DNA of 64,000 nucleotides. Source: CBDAPE01 sp965198325. Lineage in GTDB: Bacteria > Pseudomonadota > Alphaproteobacteria > UBA828 > JAPUJA01. Positions 9,257 to 17,733 of this stretch are shown piece by piece. Where the stretch lies: positions 62,001-126,000 of the forward strand of contig CBDAPE010000019.1 in assembly GCA_965198325.1 (NCBI GenBank), given 5' to 3'. Each line of letters starts with the position of its first letter. The stretch's first letter is position 1. A program made the translations under genes and the position numbers. The notes beneath the pieces were generated by a model. The model worked only from the letters and a program-made list of their open reading frames with translations, did not search any database and had not been told where the DNA came from.

Positions 9257-9269
9257 GACGCTGAAATAA

Positions 9270-10655
9270 TTAACATTCCGGGACATTCACGGCGAGACCG
9301 CCCTGGCTGGTCTCCTTGTACTTGCTTTGCATGTCGTGCCCGGTCTGGCGCATGGTCTCGATCACGTTATCCAGCGAGACGTAGTGAAAGCCGTCGCCCT
9401 TGAGCGCCAGCGACGCCGCGTTGATTGCCTTGACCGCGCCCATCGCGTTGCGCTCGATGCAGGGAATCTGGACCAGCCCGCCGATCGGGTCGCAGGTCAT
9501 GCCGAGATGGTGTTCCATGCCGATCTCGGCGGCGTTTTCGATCTGCTCGTTCGTGCCGCCGAGCGCAGCGGCGAGGCCCGCAGCGGCCATCGCGCAGGCG
9601 GTGCCCACCTCTCCCTGGCAACCCATCTCCGCGCCCGAGATCGAGGCGTTGCGCTTGACCAGCGCGCCGATGGCGGCGGCGGTGAGCAGGAAATCGCTCA
9701 CCCCCGCATCGTCGGCATCGAGACAAAACTCGGTGTAGAAGCGAAGCACCGCGGGGAGCACGCCCGCCGCCCCGTTGGTTGGTGCGGTGACGATCCGCCC
9801 GCCGGCGGCGTTCTGCTCGTTGACCGCGATGGCATAGACGCTGACCCAGTCCATCACCTCGTTGGGCGGAGCGGCGTTGCGCTGGCGCTGCTGGACAAGA
9901 CTGCGCTTGAGGTCGCGCGCCCGGCGGCGGACGTTGAGCTTGCCCGGCAGATTGCCGGTCATGTTGCAGCCCCGCTCGATGCATTCGTCCATCGTGCGGG
10001 CAATCGCCTGGATCCCCTCGCGAACGCTTGGCGCATCGGCGCGGGAGGTCTCATTCTCCATCATAATCTGGGCGATGGTGAGCTTCTCTTCGCGCCCGAT
10101 CGCCAAAAGCTCGTCGGCGGAGGTGAAGTTGTAGGGCACTCGATCGGCCGCCGAGCGGGCCGCGCCCTCGTCGTCCTCCATGTCTTCGGCGGTGACCACG
10201 AAGCCACCCCCGACGGAGTAGTAGTCGGTGCTCGCCAGGGTCTCCCCGCCTGCGTCATACGCGGAAAAGCGCATACCGTTGGTGTGATGGGGCAGAAGCT
10301 CGCCCCCTTCAAAGACCAGGTCGGTGTCCTCGACGAAGGGGACCGTCTGCCTGCCCAGCAGGACGATCTCCCGGCTGTCGCGGATCGCCTTGAGCAGGCC
10401 TTGAACGGCGTCGGGATCCACCTCGTCGGGCCGTTCACCGGACAACCCGAGCAGGATCGCCGTATCGCTGCCGTGGCCGTGGCCGGTCAGTGCGAGGGAG
10501 CCGTAAAGCTGCACCGTGACCCGGGCGATGCTTTCGAAGCGCTCCGCCGCGATGTGGCCTTCGAGGAAATGACGCGCGGCGCGCATGGGACCGACGGTAT
10601 GGGAACTCGACGGCCCGATGCCGATCTTGAACAGCTCAAAGAGGCTAACGGTCAT
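9270..10655 (-). CDS. sdaA: L-serine ammonia-lyase, iron-sulfur type
   Basis: A 461-residue single-chain L-serine dehydratase that converts serine to pyruvate and ammonia with a [4Fe-4S] cluster. The beta domain opens with GIGPSSSHTVGPMRAARHF. The cluster cysteines fit GCQGEVGTACAMA and MTCDPIGGLVQIPC near residues 340-400. It is the last gene of the minus-strand run that includes soxBDAG, about 20 bases after soxG. Sarcosine oxidase makes glycine and a one-carbon unit that serine hydroxymethyltransferase can join to serine, so this enzyme completes the route to pyruvate. Confidence 0.96.
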   Translation of the reverse strand: MTVSLFELFKIGIGPSSSHTVGPMRAARHFLEGHIAAERFESIARVTVQLYGSLALTGHGHGSDTAILLGLSGERPDEVDPDAVQGLLKAIRDSREIVLLGRQTVPFVEDTDLVFEGGELLPHHTNGMRFSAYDAGGETLASTDYYSVGGGFVVTAEDMEDDEGAARSAADRVPYNFTSADELLAIGREEKLTIAQIMMENETSRADAPSVREGIQAIARTMDECIERGCNMTGNLPGKLNVRRRARDLKRSLVQQRQRNAAPPNEVMDWVSVYAIAVNEQNAAGGRIVTAPTNGAAGVLPAVLRFYTEFCLDADDAGVSDFLLTAAAIGALVKRNASISGAEMGCQGEVGTACAMAAAGLAAALGGTNEQIENAAEIGMEHHLGMTCDPIGGLVQIPCIERNAMGAVKAINAASLALKGDGFHYVSLDNVIETMRQTGHDMQSKYKETSQGGLAVNVPEC

Positions 10656-10676
10656 TCCAATCCCCCGCCGGATGCG

Positions 10677-11264
10677 TCAGTCACGGTACTCCGCCATCGC
10701 ATCGAGCAGCCAGCTTGCTAAATAGCGCGCAAAAGAGCAGCGCACATAAAGGTCGTATTCGGGCGCGTCGTCAAGCTGGTGGAGTAGGATCTGCGCCCGG
10801 GCGAGGGCTGTTTGGGCGCAGTCGTCGGGACCGAAGGCCCGGGGGTGCAGATCGAGCCGGCACCCCTTGGCCAGCACGTCGCGCGCGCGTGCGCCGGACA
10901 GGCCCAGGACCGCGCGGCTGGCGCCGACATCGACGATCGAGCCATGGCGCACGCCCAGCGTTTTCCGAAGACCCGCCTCGATCGCGGCTTCGCCGTCCGG
11001 GGGACCGGTGAGCAACCACTCGTCGGGACCCAGCCAGAGGGCGGCCCACCCGGCGGCCTGGTTGACCCTGTTGGCGTCGCGCGGCAACGGGACGCCGATA
11101 ATTTCGGTCACCGCCTGCTGAACCCCGGGATCGCCCGCATCGGCACGCAAATCGAGCTGGGCGCGGGCAGCGCGCTCGACCAGCCGGACAGCCCTGCCCG
11201 AAGCCGCCGCGAGGGCATCGGTCAGGGTGCCGAGGGGGCTATGGCCGATCGCGGTCCTAGCCAT
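10677..11264 (-). CDS. soxG: Sarcosine oxidase gamma subunit
   Basis: A 195-residue cytoplasmic subunit of heterotetrameric sarcosine oxidase. The GcvT-like small fold is visible in WAALWLGPDEWLLTGP, VDVGASRAVLGLSGARARDVLAKGCRLDLHP and YDLYVRCSFARYLASWLLDAM. It follows soxA with an 8-base overlap, the usual order soxB-soxD-soxA-soxG. The gamma subunit carries no cofactor of its own and packs against the alpha subunit. Confidence 0.93.
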   Translation of the reverse strand: MARTAIGHSPLGTLTDALAAASGRAVRLVERAARAQLDLRADAGDPGVQQAVTEIIGVPLPRDANRVNQAAGWAALWLGPDEWLLTGPPDGEAAIEAGLRKTLGVRHGSIVDVGASRAVLGLSGARARDVLAKGCRLDLHPRAFGPDDCAQTALARAQILLHQLDDAPEYDLYVRCSFARYLASWLLDAMAEYRD

Positions 11265-14200
11265 CGGAGAGGCTCAGCCGGTCGAAGGATGGCGGGGTGA
11301 TCCGGGCCTTGACGGTGTTGCCCGCAAGCGGCGCATAGAGCGTCGCGCCGTGGCGCGCCCGACCGTTCCTGACGAGGGCCATGGCGATCGAGCGGCCGAG
11401 GGTCTCACTGTAATAGCTGGACGTGACATGGCCGACCATCGGCACCGGCTTGGAGTGGTGGAGATCGTCGACGAGCTGGGCACCCTCCGGCAGGACGTCC
11501 GTGGATTTCTCGGTCAACAGCCCGACCAGCTGCTTGCGGTCGGCCCGCGCTGTATCGGAGCGGGAAAAGGCCCGCTTGCCAATGAAATCCGGCTTTTTCC
11601 TGGAGACGATCCAGCCCATACCCAGATCAAGCGGCGTGACCGTGCCATCAGTCTCCTGGCCGGCGATGATGAAGCCCCGCTCGGCACGGAGCACATGCAT
11701 CGCTTCCGTGCCGTAAGGGGTGATCCCGAAGGGTGCACCCGCTTCCATGACCGCTTCCCAGAGACCAAGACCGTGCATCCACGGCACGTTGATCTCGAAG
11801 GCAAGCTCGCCCGTGAAGCTGATCCGAAAGACCCGCGCCTGCACGCCCGCCACACGGCCTTCCTTCACGCTCATGAAGGGAAAGCTCTCGTCATCGAAGG
11901 GGAAATCGGGATCGAGCGCAGCCAACACCTCGCGCGCCTTGGGCCCCGCGAGCGAGACCGTCGCCCATTGCTCGGTCACCGAGGTGCAGTAGACCCGCAG
12001 CCCGGACCATTCGGTCTGCAGCCACTCCTCGAGCCAATCGAGCACGGCGGCCGCGTTGCCCGTCGTCGTGGTCATCAGATAGCGCTCCGGGCCGAGGCGC
12101 GCGATCGTGCCATCGTCGAAGATCATGCCGTCGTCCTTGCACATGATCCCGTAGCGCGCCCGGCCGATATCGAGCGTCGAGATGGTATTGGTGTATACCC
12201 GGTCGAGGAAGGCCGCGGTGTCCGGTCCCTGGATGTCGATCTTGCCCAACGTCGAGGCGTCGAGCACGCCGACCGCCTCGCGCGCAGCCCGGCACTCGCG
12301 GTTGACCGCGAGATCCCGGTTCTCTCCCGCTTGGGGATACCACCAGGGACGCTTCCATTGGCCAACGTTCTCGAACACGGCGCTCCGGGCCTCATGCCAG
12401 GGATGGATCGTCGTGTAACGCACCGGGTCCATCAGCGCCCCGACATCGCGCCCGGCGAGCGCACCGAAGGTGACCGGCGTATAAGGTGGGCGAAAGGTGG
12501 TGGTGCCCACCTCGGGAATCGCGCGTCCCAGCGTCGCCGCAAGAATTGCGAGCGCGTTGACGTTCGAGGTCTTGCCCTGGTCGGTGCCCATGCCGGCGGT
12601 GGTGTAGCGCTTGACGTGTTCAACGGAATGAAAGCCTTCGCGCACAGCGAGCCGAATGTCGGCGGCAGTCACGTCGTCCTGCCAGTCGATGAAATGCTTC
12701 GCCTTGCCGTGACCAACGGGCTCCTTGCCGGGTACCAGCCAGCGGGCCTCGATGGTGCCGGCGGCGGGCTCTTCGACAGCGGGGGTCGGGGGTGGCGTTG
12801 TTTCAAAACCGGTGGCACACGCGGCTTGGGCACCGGCGGCGAAGCCCTCCACAAGCGCCGCCCCGAGACCGAAGGTGCCCTTCGCGCCGCCAACAGATTG
12901 TTCCGCCTGCCTCGACAGATCCGGAACCAGCGCGACTTGCCGTTCGTCGAGGCGGAGCGTGCCGCCCGACTGGCTGGCCAGATGAACCGCCGGGCTCCAG
13001 CCTCCCGAGACGGCCAAGAGATCGCAGCGAATTGGCCGGACTTTGCCGGTTACGCTGTCGCCGTCCCGGCCGAGCGCCATGACCTCGACGCCAGTTATCC
13101 GCTTCACCCCGCTGGTTCCAACAATCGCCGAGCCGCACAGGATCTCGACGGCGCGATTGCCGACCGCGTCGACGAGCTCGCCGGCCGGTGCGGTGCGGGT
13201 GTCGACCACCGCCGCAACCTGCGCGCCTGCGTCCAGCAAATCGAGAACCGTCTCGTAAGCCGCATCATTGTTGGTGAACAGCACGGCGCGACCTCCGGGG
13301 ACAGCCGCGTAACGCCTGACGTAAGCCTGCACCGCACCCGCCAGCATGACACCCGGCCGGTCGTTATCGGCGAAGACGAGCGGGCGCTCGTGAGCGCCGG
13401 TTGCCAGAACGACCCGCTTGGCGTCGATGTGCCAGAGGCGTTGGCGTGCCAGCCCGGGTGCGGCGCCCGGCTCCAGATGATCCGTTCGTCGCTCGAGCGT
13501 CGCCAGATGGTTGTGATCGTAATAGCCGAAGACGGTGGTGCGCGGCAGGAGCCGGACCTCCGCTGTAGAACTCAGCTCCGCAAGCGTTTCCGTCGCCCAG
13601 CGCTCGGCCGGCGCGCCGTTCAGGGTCCGGTTCCGGGCAAGCAGGCTGCCGCCGATCTCCGCCTGCTCGTCGGCGAGTATGACACGCGCACCCGAGCGCG
13701 CCGCGGCCAATGTGGCTGCAAGCCCCGCTGGCCCACCACCGACGATGAGAACGTCGCAATGGACATGCATCTTGTCGTAAATATCCGGATCGGGCCCTTC
13801 AGGCGTGCGGCCCAGCCCCGCCATGCGCCGGATCGCAGGCTCGTAGAGCCGCTGCCATAGAGCCGGAGGCCACATGAAAGTCTTGTAATAGAAGCCGGCC
13901 GCAAACAGCTTGGCAAAGCGATTGTTTATCGCGCCGAAATCCCGCTCGACACTGGGCCAGGCGTTGACGCCACGGGCGATCAGCCCGCCATAGAGCTCGA
14001 CCTGCGTGGCGCGGAGATTGGGTTCGCTATAGGCACCCTCGGCGAGCTGCACGAGTGCCGCAGGTTCCTCCGCGCCCGCCGAGAGAATGCCCCGGGGACG
14101 GTGATATTTGAAGCTGCGGCTGATCAGATGAACGCCGTTCGCGAGCAGGGCGGACGCGAGCGTATCGCCCGCGAAACCCACATAGCGACGGCCGTTGAAG

Positions 14201-14265
14201 GTGAAGCGAAGCGGCCGGTTCCGATCGATCCGCCCACCCTTGGGCATCCTGAAACCTGCGCCCAT
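11257..14265 (-). CDS. soxA: Sarcosine oxidase alpha subunit
   Basis: A 1002-residue subunit, normal for the family. An N-terminal ferredoxin-like segment (RFTFNGRRYVGFAGDTLASALLANG) is followed by the NAD-binding Rossmann domain (VLIVGGGPAGLAATLAAARSG, about residues 165-185) and a C-terminal GcvT-like tetrahydrofolate domain (from about residue 600; YGIMCKDDGMIFDDG, MHVLRAERGFI). It channels the methylene group of oxidised sarcosine to tetrahydrofolate. ATG 14265 is chosen over the longer frame because homology begins at MPKGGRIDR and the gene then follows soxD by two bases. Confidence 0.96.
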   Translation of the reverse strand: MGAGFRMPKGGRIDRNRPLRFTFNGRRYVGFAGDTLASALLANGVHLISRSFKYHRPRGILSAGAEEPAALVQLAEGAYSEPNLRATQVELYGGLIARGVNAWPSVERDFGAINNRFAKLFAAGFYYKTFMWPPALWQRLYEPAIRRMAGLGRTPEGPDPDIYDKMHVHCDVLIVGGGPAGLAATLAAARSGARVILADEQAEIGGSLLARNRTLNGAPAERWATETLAELSSTAEVRLLPRTTVFGYYDHNHLATLERRTDHLEPGAAPGLARQRLWHIDAKRVVLATGAHERPLVFADNDRPGVMLAGAVQAYVRRYAAVPGGRAVLFTNNDAAYETVLDLLDAGAQVAAVVDTRTAPAGELVDAVGNRAVEILCGSAIVGTSGVKRITGVEVMALGRDGDSVTGKVRPIRCDLLAVSGGWSPAVHLASQSGGTLRLDERQVALVPDLSRQAEQSVGGAKGTFGLGAALVEGFAAGAQAACATGFETTPPPTPAVEEPAAGTIEARWLVPGKEPVGHGKAKHFIDWQDDVTAADIRLAVREGFHSVEHVKRYTTAGMGTDQGKTSNVNALAILAATLGRAIPEVGTTTFRPPYTPVTFGALAGRDVGALMDPVRYTTIHPWHEARSAVFENVGQWKRPWWYPQAGENRDLAVNRECRAAREAVGVLDASTLGKIDIQGPDTAAFLDRVYTNTISTLDIGRARYGIMCKDDGMIFDDGTIARLGPERYLMTTTTGNAAAVLDWLEEWLQTEWSGLRVYCTSVTEQWATVSLAGPKAREVLAALDPDFPFDDESFPFMSVKEGRVAGVQARVFRISFTGELAFEINVPWMHGLGLWEAVMEAGAPFGITPYGTEAMHVLRAERGFIIAGQETDGTVTPLDLGMGWIVSRKKPDFIGKRAFSRSDTARADRKQLVGLLTEKSTDVLPEGAQLVDDLHHSKPVPMVGHVTSSYYSETLGRSIAMALVRNGRARHGATLYAPLAGNTVKARITPPSFDRLSLSDG

Positions 14266-14267
14266 GT

Positions 14268-14555
14268 TCAGTCTCTCTCTCCGGGCCCGGGCGGCCTCTC
14301 GCCCATCCTGTAGACCGCCGCAATTTCGTGACTCACGGTATGGCGAAGGGTGTTGAACCAGCGCCGGCAGCCCTGGGCATGGAACCATCGCTCCCGGTGC
14401 CAACCCTTGGGGTTATGTCGCATGAAGAGATAGTCGGCCCAGTCTTCATCGGACTGAGCATTGGGCTCCTCGGGGCGCACGATATGGGCCTCGCCGCCGC
14501 AACGGAACTCGGTTTCGGGCCGCGCGCCGCACCAGGGACAGGGGATCGTCAGCAT
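14268..14555 (-). CDS. soxD: Sarcosine oxidase delta subunit
   Basis: A 95-residue zinc-binding subunit. The zinc site is visible as CPWCGARPETEFRCGGEAHI at residues 6-25, followed by the conserved DYLFMRHNPKGWHRERWFHAQGCRRWFN. The start at 14555 is chosen because the conserved MLTIPCPWCG begins there; the frame remains open upstream inside soxB. It lies between soxB and soxA with 13 and 2 bases between genes, so one transcript is clear. Confidence 0.95.
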   Translation of the reverse strand: MLTIPCPWCGARPETEFRCGGEAHIVRPEEPNAQSDEDWADYLFMRHNPKGWHRERWFHAQGCRRWFNTLRHTVSHEIAAVYRMGERPPGPGERD

Positions 14556-14568
14556 GGGTTCTGCGCTC

Positions 14569-15819
14569 CTAATGGGCCACGGCGGCCGCGCCGTGCTCGT
14601 CAACCAACGCGCCACTCGCAAACCGGTCGAGCGAGAACGCGGCATTGAGCGCGTGGGGCGCATCGTTGGCGATGGTGTGAGCGAAGACCCAGCCTGACCC
14701 CGGCGTCGCCTTGAAGCCTCCGGTACCCCACCCGCCGTTGATATAGAGCCCGTCGACGGGCGTCTGCGAGATGATCGGCGAAGCATCCGGGCAGACGTCG
14801 ACGATGCCGCCCCAGCTTCGCATCATTCGAAGCCGGCTGAAGATCGGGAACAGCTCGATGATCGCCCCCATCTGCTCCTCGATGACATGCAGGCCGCCCC
14901 GCTGGCCGTAGGAAATGAAGCCGTCGATGCCGGCACCGATGACGAGCTCGCCCTTGTCGGACTGACTGACATAAACATGCACAGCGTTCGACATGACGAC
15001 CGTCGGCATGACGGGCTTCAGCGGCTCCGAGACCAGGGCCTGCAAGGGGTGACTCTCGATCGGCAGGCGGATGCCCGCCATCGCGGCCAGGACCGAGTTA
15101 TGCCCGGCTGCTACGATGCCGACCTTCTTAGCCTGAACGGTGCCCCGGGTGGTCTCAACGCCGACGACCCGGCCCGCAACGACGGTGATACCCGTCACCT
15201 CACAATTCTGGATGACGTCGACGCCCCTGGCGTCGGCGCCGCGTGCGAAGCCCCAGGCAACGGCATCGTGACGCGCCACGCCGCCCCGGCGTTGCAGGGT
15301 CGAGCCCATCACGGGATAACGCGCGCTTCTCGAGACGTCGATGATCGGACAGAACGCCTTGACCTGGGCGGCCGTGAGCCACTCCGCGTCGACGCCGTTG
15401 AGCCGGTTCGCGTTGATGCGCCGGGTCGCCTCCTGCACGTCGTGAACGGTGTGGCAAAGATTCATCACGCCACGCTGGCTCAGCATGACGTTGTAGTTGA
15501 GATCCCGGGACAGACCTTCCCAAAGTTTGAGCGAATGCTCGTAGATCGCTGCGCTCTCGTCCCACAGATAGTTGGAGCGGATAATCGTCGTGTTTCGCCC
15601 GGTATTGCCGCCGCCCAGCCAGCCTTTCTCGAGCACCGCGATGTTCGTGATCCCGTGCAGCTTGGCGAGGTAATAGGCGGTTGCCAGGCCGTGACCGCCG
15701 GCGCCGATGATGACCGCGTCGTAGACCGGCTTGGGCTCGGGATTGCGCCACTGGGGGCTCCAGCCCTCGTTATGGCCGAGCGCATTACGCGCCAGGCTGA
15801 AGATCGAAAATTTGGTCAT
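14569..15819 (-). CDS. soxB: Sarcosine oxidase beta subunit
   Basis: A 416-residue flavoprotein that holds covalent FMN and FAD and oxidises sarcosine to glycine, formaldehyde equivalent and hydrogen peroxide. The FAD-binding motif VIIGAGGHGLATAYYLAKLHG lies at about residues 36-56, followed by NTGRNTTIIRSNY near residues 72-84 and the C-terminal GGWGTGGFKATPGSG. It follows hyuB by 114 bases and is followed closely by soxD, so it may share the upstream creatinase-hyuAB transcript or have its own promoter in the gap. Confidence 0.96.
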   Translation of the reverse strand: MTKFSIFSLARNALGHNEGWSPQWRNPEPKPVYDAVIIGAGGHGLATAYYLAKLHGITNIAVLEKGWLGGGNTGRNTTIIRSNYLWDESAAIYEHSLKLWEGLSRDLNYNVMLSQRGVMNLCHTVHDVQEATRRINANRLNGVDAEWLTAAQVKAFCPIIDVSRSARYPVMGSTLQRRGGVARHDAVAWGFARGADARGVDVIQNCEVTGITVVAGRVVGVETTRGTVQAKKVGIVAAGHNSVLAAMAGIRLPIESHPLQALVSEPLKPVMPTVVMSNAVHVYVSQSDKGELVIGAGIDGFISYGQRGGLHVIEEQMGAIIELFPIFSRLRMMRSWGGIVDVCPDASPIISQTPVDGLYINGGWGTGGFKATPGSGWVFAHTIANDAPHALNAAFSLDRFASGALVDEHGAAAVAH

Positions 15820-15933
15820 CGCAGTCCAATTGTCGTTACGCGGTGAATGAGAAAAGCGCGCGGGACTCTGGCTAACCCGCCCGCCGCTTGCAAGAGGAAA
15901 CGGGCGAGTCAGCGTCCAGGCGCAGTTTCGCGA

Positions 15934-17733
15934 TCAGGCGCCGTCAGCTGTTCTGAGCGCTTCGGTCGCGAGGCCGTCGACTGCCAGGCTGTCGGGGTCG
16001 AGAACCACGCCGTAGAGTTCTTTTGCATCCTCGATCGTAATCAGCTCGTTGACGACGTCGTCCACAACCAGCGCGGGGTCGCGCTCGAAGGGGTTGCCGT
16101 AGCCGCCGCCCCCGGCGGTCCGGTGGCTGAGCAAAGTGCCGGCCGGAATCGAGACTGCACTTTTTTGGATGTAACGGGCCTCCTTGTCGGTTCCGGGATC
16201 GACAACCAGCTCGCTGCCACCTCCGGGTTGACCGCCAAACAAGCCATAGGGCGGGTATTTGTTGCGATCCAGCGCAATCGTGAACTGCCCGGGGATCGTG
16301 ATGTGGTAGTCGTAGATGATCCCGTACCCGCCGCGATGTTTGCCGGCGCCCGCCGAGCGTTCCTGCAGCTCGTAGCGCTCGGCAATGAGCGCCGGGAACT
16401 TAGTCTCCATGACCTCGATGGGGATGTTGTAGTTGTCTCCGCTGCCGAGTGAGACCATCGCCGTATTGCCATCGGCCTTTGCGCGCCCGCCCCAGCCGCC
16501 GGCGCCGCACCAGAAATGAACGAACTCCTGGCTGCTCTTGGGATCCTGACCCGAGATCGTCATGCAGCTAAAGCAGCCGAAGGTGCCCCCAATCACCTCA
16601 CCGGGCAGCACGTCGGCCAGAGCTTGGAGAATGAGTTCGATCAGCCGTGTTCCGACGTCGCCCATACCTGTGGTGACCGGCGCAGGGTGCTGGGGCCGGA
16701 ACACCGAACCGGGCTCGGCCGTGATGTGAATTGGCCGGTAGGAGCCCTCGTTGGCACCCAGCGACGTGTCGGCCAGGAACATGATGGTCTCGCGCGACAT
16801 CGAAACCGTATTGACCCAATGGCAATTTCCCGATGCGCCGTTACGCTGCCCGGCGCTGCCCGTGAAATCAATCGTGATATCGCTTCCCTCGACGGTGACG
16901 GCGACACAGATCGGGATCGGCTCGTCGCTTACGCCGTCGGCATCGGAAAATCCGGACGCCTCGTAAACCCCGTCGGGGACCTTCTCGATCGCCGCGCGGG
17001 TGATGCGCTCGCCATGATCGAGCAGGGCGTCGACCGCCCGATTCAGAAGCTGGGCACTGTTCTTCTCGAGCCAGGCGTGGGCCCGGATCTCGGCCGTCTT
17101 GCCGGCCGCGATCTGGGCCGCCAGGTCGCCCCGGGAGAGATGGGGCACGCGCATGTTGGAGAACAGAATTTCCTGGATTTCGCCGTTCATCTTGCCGGCG
17201 TCGGCGAGCTTGACCGGCGGAATGCTGATGCCCTCCTGATAGGTGTTTTGGGCGTCCGACGACCAGCTGCCGGGATCCTTGCCGCCAATGTCGAGATGGT
17301 GGGCCTTGTTCGCCGCCAGCATGACGAGCGCGCCCTCCCAGAATACGGGCATGACGATATTGATATCGTTCTTGTGGGTGCCCCCGCCGGTGTAGGGATC
17401 GTTCGACATGTAGATATCGCCGGGCTTCATTGCCGAGAGCGGAAAACGATCGGTGATCGCCTCGATGACGAAATTCATGCTGCCGTTGAAGATCGGGATA
17501 CCCTCGGCCTGAGCAATCAGCCGGCCCTGGCCATCGAACAGCACGCATGAAAAATCGTGCACCTCGCGAATGATGGTGGAATAGGAGGTCCGGCCTAGGG
17601 TAATCGTCATTTCGTGGACGATCGAATTGAGCCCTGCGCGCACGACCTCGAGGGTCACGGCGTCGATCGTGCCGCCGCCCGATCCATCGGTCTCCGTTTT
17701 CCCTGCCGCCATCACTGCCTCCTTGCCCGTCAT
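15934..17733 (-). CDS. hyuB: Hydantoinase B-type subunit (N-methylhydantoinase B)
   Basis: A 599-residue protein of the HyuB/oxoprolinase-B family, which with HyuA hydrolyses a cyclic amide at the cost of ATP. Diagnostic stretches are DAVTLEVVRAGLNSIVHEM, GDIYMSNDPYTGGGTHKNDI, GSWSSDAQNTYQEGISIPP and the C-terminal RTAGGGGYGNPFERDP. It overlaps hyuA by 4 bases (17730-17733). Placement between creatinase and soxBDAG makes N-methylhydantoin or another hydantoin the most likely substrate, yielding N-carbamoylsarcosine. Related families also act on 5-oxoproline and caprolactam, so the substrate is inferred. Confidence 0.88.
   Translation of the reverse strand: MTGKEAVMAAGKTETDGSGGGTIDAVTLEVVRAGLNSIVHEMTITLGRTSYSTIIREVHDFSCVLFDGQGRLIAQAEGIPIFNGSMNFVIEAITDRFPLSAMKPGDIYMSNDPYTGGGTHKNDINIVMPVFWEGALVMLAANKAHHLDIGGKDPGSWSSDAQNTYQEGISIPPVKLADAGKMNGEIQEILFSNMRVPHLSRGDLAAQIAAGKTAEIRAHAWLEKNSAQLLNRAVDALLDHGERITRAAIEKVPDGVYEASGFSDADGVSDEPIPICVAVTVEGSDITIDFTGSAGQRNGASGNCHWVNTVSMSRETIMFLADTSLGANEGSYRPIHITAEPGSVFRPQHPAPVTTGMGDVGTRLIELILQALADVLPGEVIGGTFGCFSCMTISGQDPKSSQEFVHFWCGAGGWGGRAKADGNTAMVSLGSGDNYNIPIEVMETKFPALIAERYELQERSAGAGKHRGGYGIIYDYHITIPGQFTIALDRNKYPPYGLFGGQPGGGSELVVDPGTDKEARYIQKSAVSIPAGTLLSHRTAGGGGYGNPFERDPALVVDDVVNELITIEDAKELYGVVLDPDSLAVDGLATEALRTADGA

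Noticed and set aside
11227..13860. An 877-codon open frame on the plus strand opposite soxA.
   Set aside because: Arg-rich, low-complexity antisense frame caused by GC-rich codon use; soxA on the other strand is unmistakable.
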